Below, piece by piece: positions 62,594-64,000 of a stretch of DNA of 64,000 bases. The notes under the pieces were generated by a model. That model had not been told where the DNA came from, searched no databases, and saw only the letters and a program-made list of their open reading frames with translations. A program made the translations under genes and the position numbers. The stretch covers positions 372,001 through 436,000 of the forward strand of contig NZ_CP011883.2 in NCBI RefSeq assembly GCF_000340435.2, written 5' to 3'. How positions within the stretch are numbered: position 1 is the first letter of the stretch; each line of letters starts with the position of its first letter. This DNA is from Mycobacterium haemophilum DSM 44634. Its GTDB lineage: Bacteria > Actinomycetota > Actinomycetes > Mycobacteriales > Mycobacteriaceae.

Positions 62594-64000
62594 GTGGACT
62601 CTTTCAATCCGACCACCAAGACGCAGGCGGCCCTGACTTCGGCGCTGCAGGCCGCGTCGTCCGCAGGTAATCCCGAGATCAGGCCCGCGCATTTGCTGTT
62701 GGCGCTGCTCACGCAGAACGACGGGATCGCCGCACCGCTGCTGGAGGCCGTCGGTGTGGAGCCCGCCGCCGTTCGCACTGAGGCGCAGCGGCTGCTGGAC
62801 CGGCTACCCCAGGCCAGCGGCTCCAGCTCGCAGCCGCAGTTGTCGCGCGAGTCGCTGGCTGCCATCACCACCGCTGGACAGCTGGCGACCGAGATGGACG
62901 ACGAGTACGTGTCCACCGAGCACCTGATGGTGGGGCTGGCCACGGGCGACTCCGATGTCGCGAAGCTGCTGACCGGGCACGGCGCCTCGCCGCAGGCGTT
63001 GCGCGAGGCGTTCGTCAAGGTGCGTGGCAGTGCCCGAGTCACCAGCCCCGATCCCGAGTCCACCTATCAAGCGTTGGAGAAGTACTCCACCGACCTGACC
63101 GCCCGGGCGCGCGAGGGCAAACTCGACCCGGTTATTGGGCGCGACAACGAGATTCGTCGTGTCGTGCAGGTGCTGTCCCGTCGCACCAAGAACAACCCGG
63201 TGCTCATCGGCGAGCCCGGTGTCGGCAAGACCGCGATCGTGGAGGGCTTGGCTCAGCGCATCGTCGCCGGCGATGTGCCGGAGAGCCTGCGCGACAAGAC
63301 CGTGGTGGCGCTGGATCTCGGGTCGATGGTGGCCGGTGCCAAGTATCGCGGCGAGTTCGAGGAACGACTTAAGGCCGTGCTCGACGACATCAAAAACTCC
63401 GCCGGCCAGATCATCACGTTTATTGACGAGTTGCACACCATTGTCGGAGCCGGTGCGACCGGTGAGTCGGCGATGGATGCCGGCAACATGATCAAGCCGA
63501 TGCTGGCCCGTGGCGAACTGCGTCTGGTCGGTGCCACCACGCTCGACGAGTACCGCAAATACATCGAGAAGGATGCCGCGCTGGAGCGGCGTTTCCAGCA
63601 GGTCTTCGTCGGCGAGCCGTCGGTCGAGGACACCGTCGGCATCCTGCGTGGCCTCAAGGACCGCTACGAGGTGCACCACGGTGTGCGCATCACCGACTCT
63701 GCGCTGGTGGCCGCGGCCACGCTGTCCGACCGCTACATCACCGCCCGCTTCCTGCCGGACAAGGCCATCGACCTGGTCGACGAGGCGGCCAGCCGGTTAC
63801 GCATGGAGATCGACTCGCGGCCCGTCGAGATCGACGAGGTCGAGCGGCTGGTGCGTCGCCTCGAGATCGAAGAGATGGCGCTGGCCAAAGAAGAGGACGA
63901 GGCCTCCAAGGAGCGCTTGGCGAAGTTGCGCGCGGAACTGGCCGATAAGAAGGCCGAGCTAGCAGTGCTAGTCACGAGGTGGCAGAACGAGAAGAACGCG
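62594..64000 (+). CDS. clpB: Disaggregase ClpB (3' end outside window)
   Basis: The first 469 residues of the Hsp100 disaggregase (848 in M. tuberculosis). GTG start, [14 protein letters not shown]. The N-terminal ClpN domain covers about 1-145. The first AAA+ domain has Walker [15 protein letters not shown], Walker [10 protein letters not shown], and the arginine-finger region [11 protein letters not shown]. The start of the coiled-coil middle domain ([20 protein letters not shown]) reaches the window's end. It works with DnaK-DnaJ-GrpE to dissolve protein aggregates. The reading frame is intact as far as seen. Confidence 0.97.
   Translation, partial: MDSFNPTTKTQAALTSALQAASSAGNPEIRPAHLLLALLTQNDGIAAPLLEAVGVEPAAVRTEAQRLLDRLPQASGSSSQPQLSRESLAAITTAGQLATEMDDEYVSTEHLMVGLATGDSDVAKLLTGHGASPQALREAFVKVRGSARVTSPDPESTYQALEKYSTDLTARAREGKLDPVIGRDNEIRRVVQVLSRRTKNNPVLIGEPGVGKTAIVEGLAQRIVAGDVPESLRDKTVVALDLGSMVAGAKYRGEFEERLKAVLDDIKNSAGQIITFIDELHTIVGAGATGESAMDAGNMIKPMLARGELRLVGATTLDEYRKYIEKDAALERRFQQVFVGEPSVEDTVGILRGLKDRYEVHHGVRITDSALVAAATLSDRYITARFLPDKAIDLVDEAASRLRMEIDSRPVEIDEVERLVRRLEIEEMALAKEEDEASKERLAKLRAELADKKAELAVLVTRWQNEKNA

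Overview
The window is a high-GC actinobacterial chromosome segment from a slow-growing Mycobacterium. It carries an ESX-3 gene end (mycP3-eccE3), a PE_PGRS gene, MPT64-like and LpqJ-like proteins, a type II flavohemoglobin and a HAIR/SigH-controlled dnaK operon. Much of the gene order matches the M. tuberculosis interval Rv0291-Rv0385 as I remember it, but many blocks differ. There is nothing resembling PPE5/PPE6, glpQ2, Rv0323c-Rv0331, iniBAC or Rv0354c-Rv0383c at the expected places, and several foreign-looking inserts are present. A non-tuberculous relative of the M. tuberculosis/kansasii/marinum group fits best; the species cannot be named from this sequence alone.

Layout. 1-9.9 kb: end of the ESX-3 locus, alpha/beta hydrolase, trans-aconitate methyltransferase, trehalose sulfotransferase Stf0, a sulfatase, BluB, a GerW-like protein, PAP2 phosphatase and a YkuD-like exported protein. 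10-16.6 kb: SnoaL-like and conserved proteins, then two large membrane proteins with a degenerate Hsp70/actin-like N-terminus and a proline-rich tail, and a DUF3060-type membrane protein. 16.7-24.4 kb: a decayed oxidoreductase, a winged-helix protein divergent from a MarR regulator across two matching palindromes, tandem GH16 glucanases, a GT-C glycosyltransferase, a GAP transporter and an MPT64 homologue. 24.4-31.5 kb: a five-gene MFS/acyl-CoA catabolic operon with a divergent TetR regulator and paired operators. 31.5-34.4 kb: a small hipBA islet bounded by a tRNA-Gly(CCC) gene and a partial copy of its 3' end. 34.4-46.4 kb: dcd, two more membrane proteins of the degenerate-ATPase type, udgA, a MDMPI-like protein, rmlA, aspC, a mazEF module and a large Fe-S oxidoreductase. 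46.7-54.6 kb: a fifth degenerate-ATPase protein, a frameshifted PIN toxin with its antitoxin, lpqJ, gene remnants, an enoyl-CoA hydratase/TetR pair and a PE_PGRS gene. 55-64 kb: dnaK-grpE-dnaJ1-hspR, flavohemoglobin, a DUF4185 protein and the start of clpB.

How parts work together. The heat-shock set is unusually compact: HspR and both of its regulated loci (dnaK and clpB) lie within 9 kb, and each promoter carries a HAIR inverted repeat plus a SigH-type promoter. Cell-envelope functions recur: UDP-glucose dehydrogenase, dTDP-glucose synthesis, sulfotransferase, GT-C transferase, glucanases and a possible arabinan hydrolase. The most interesting unexplained group is five proteins with one shared layout: an N-terminal degenerate ASKHA/Hsp70-like domain lacking the phosphate-1 aspartate, one membrane helix, and a long proline-rich tail. 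Two of them share a C-terminal LHVP...PIP motif. Gene-order comparisons with M. tuberculosis are from memory, not from a database search.
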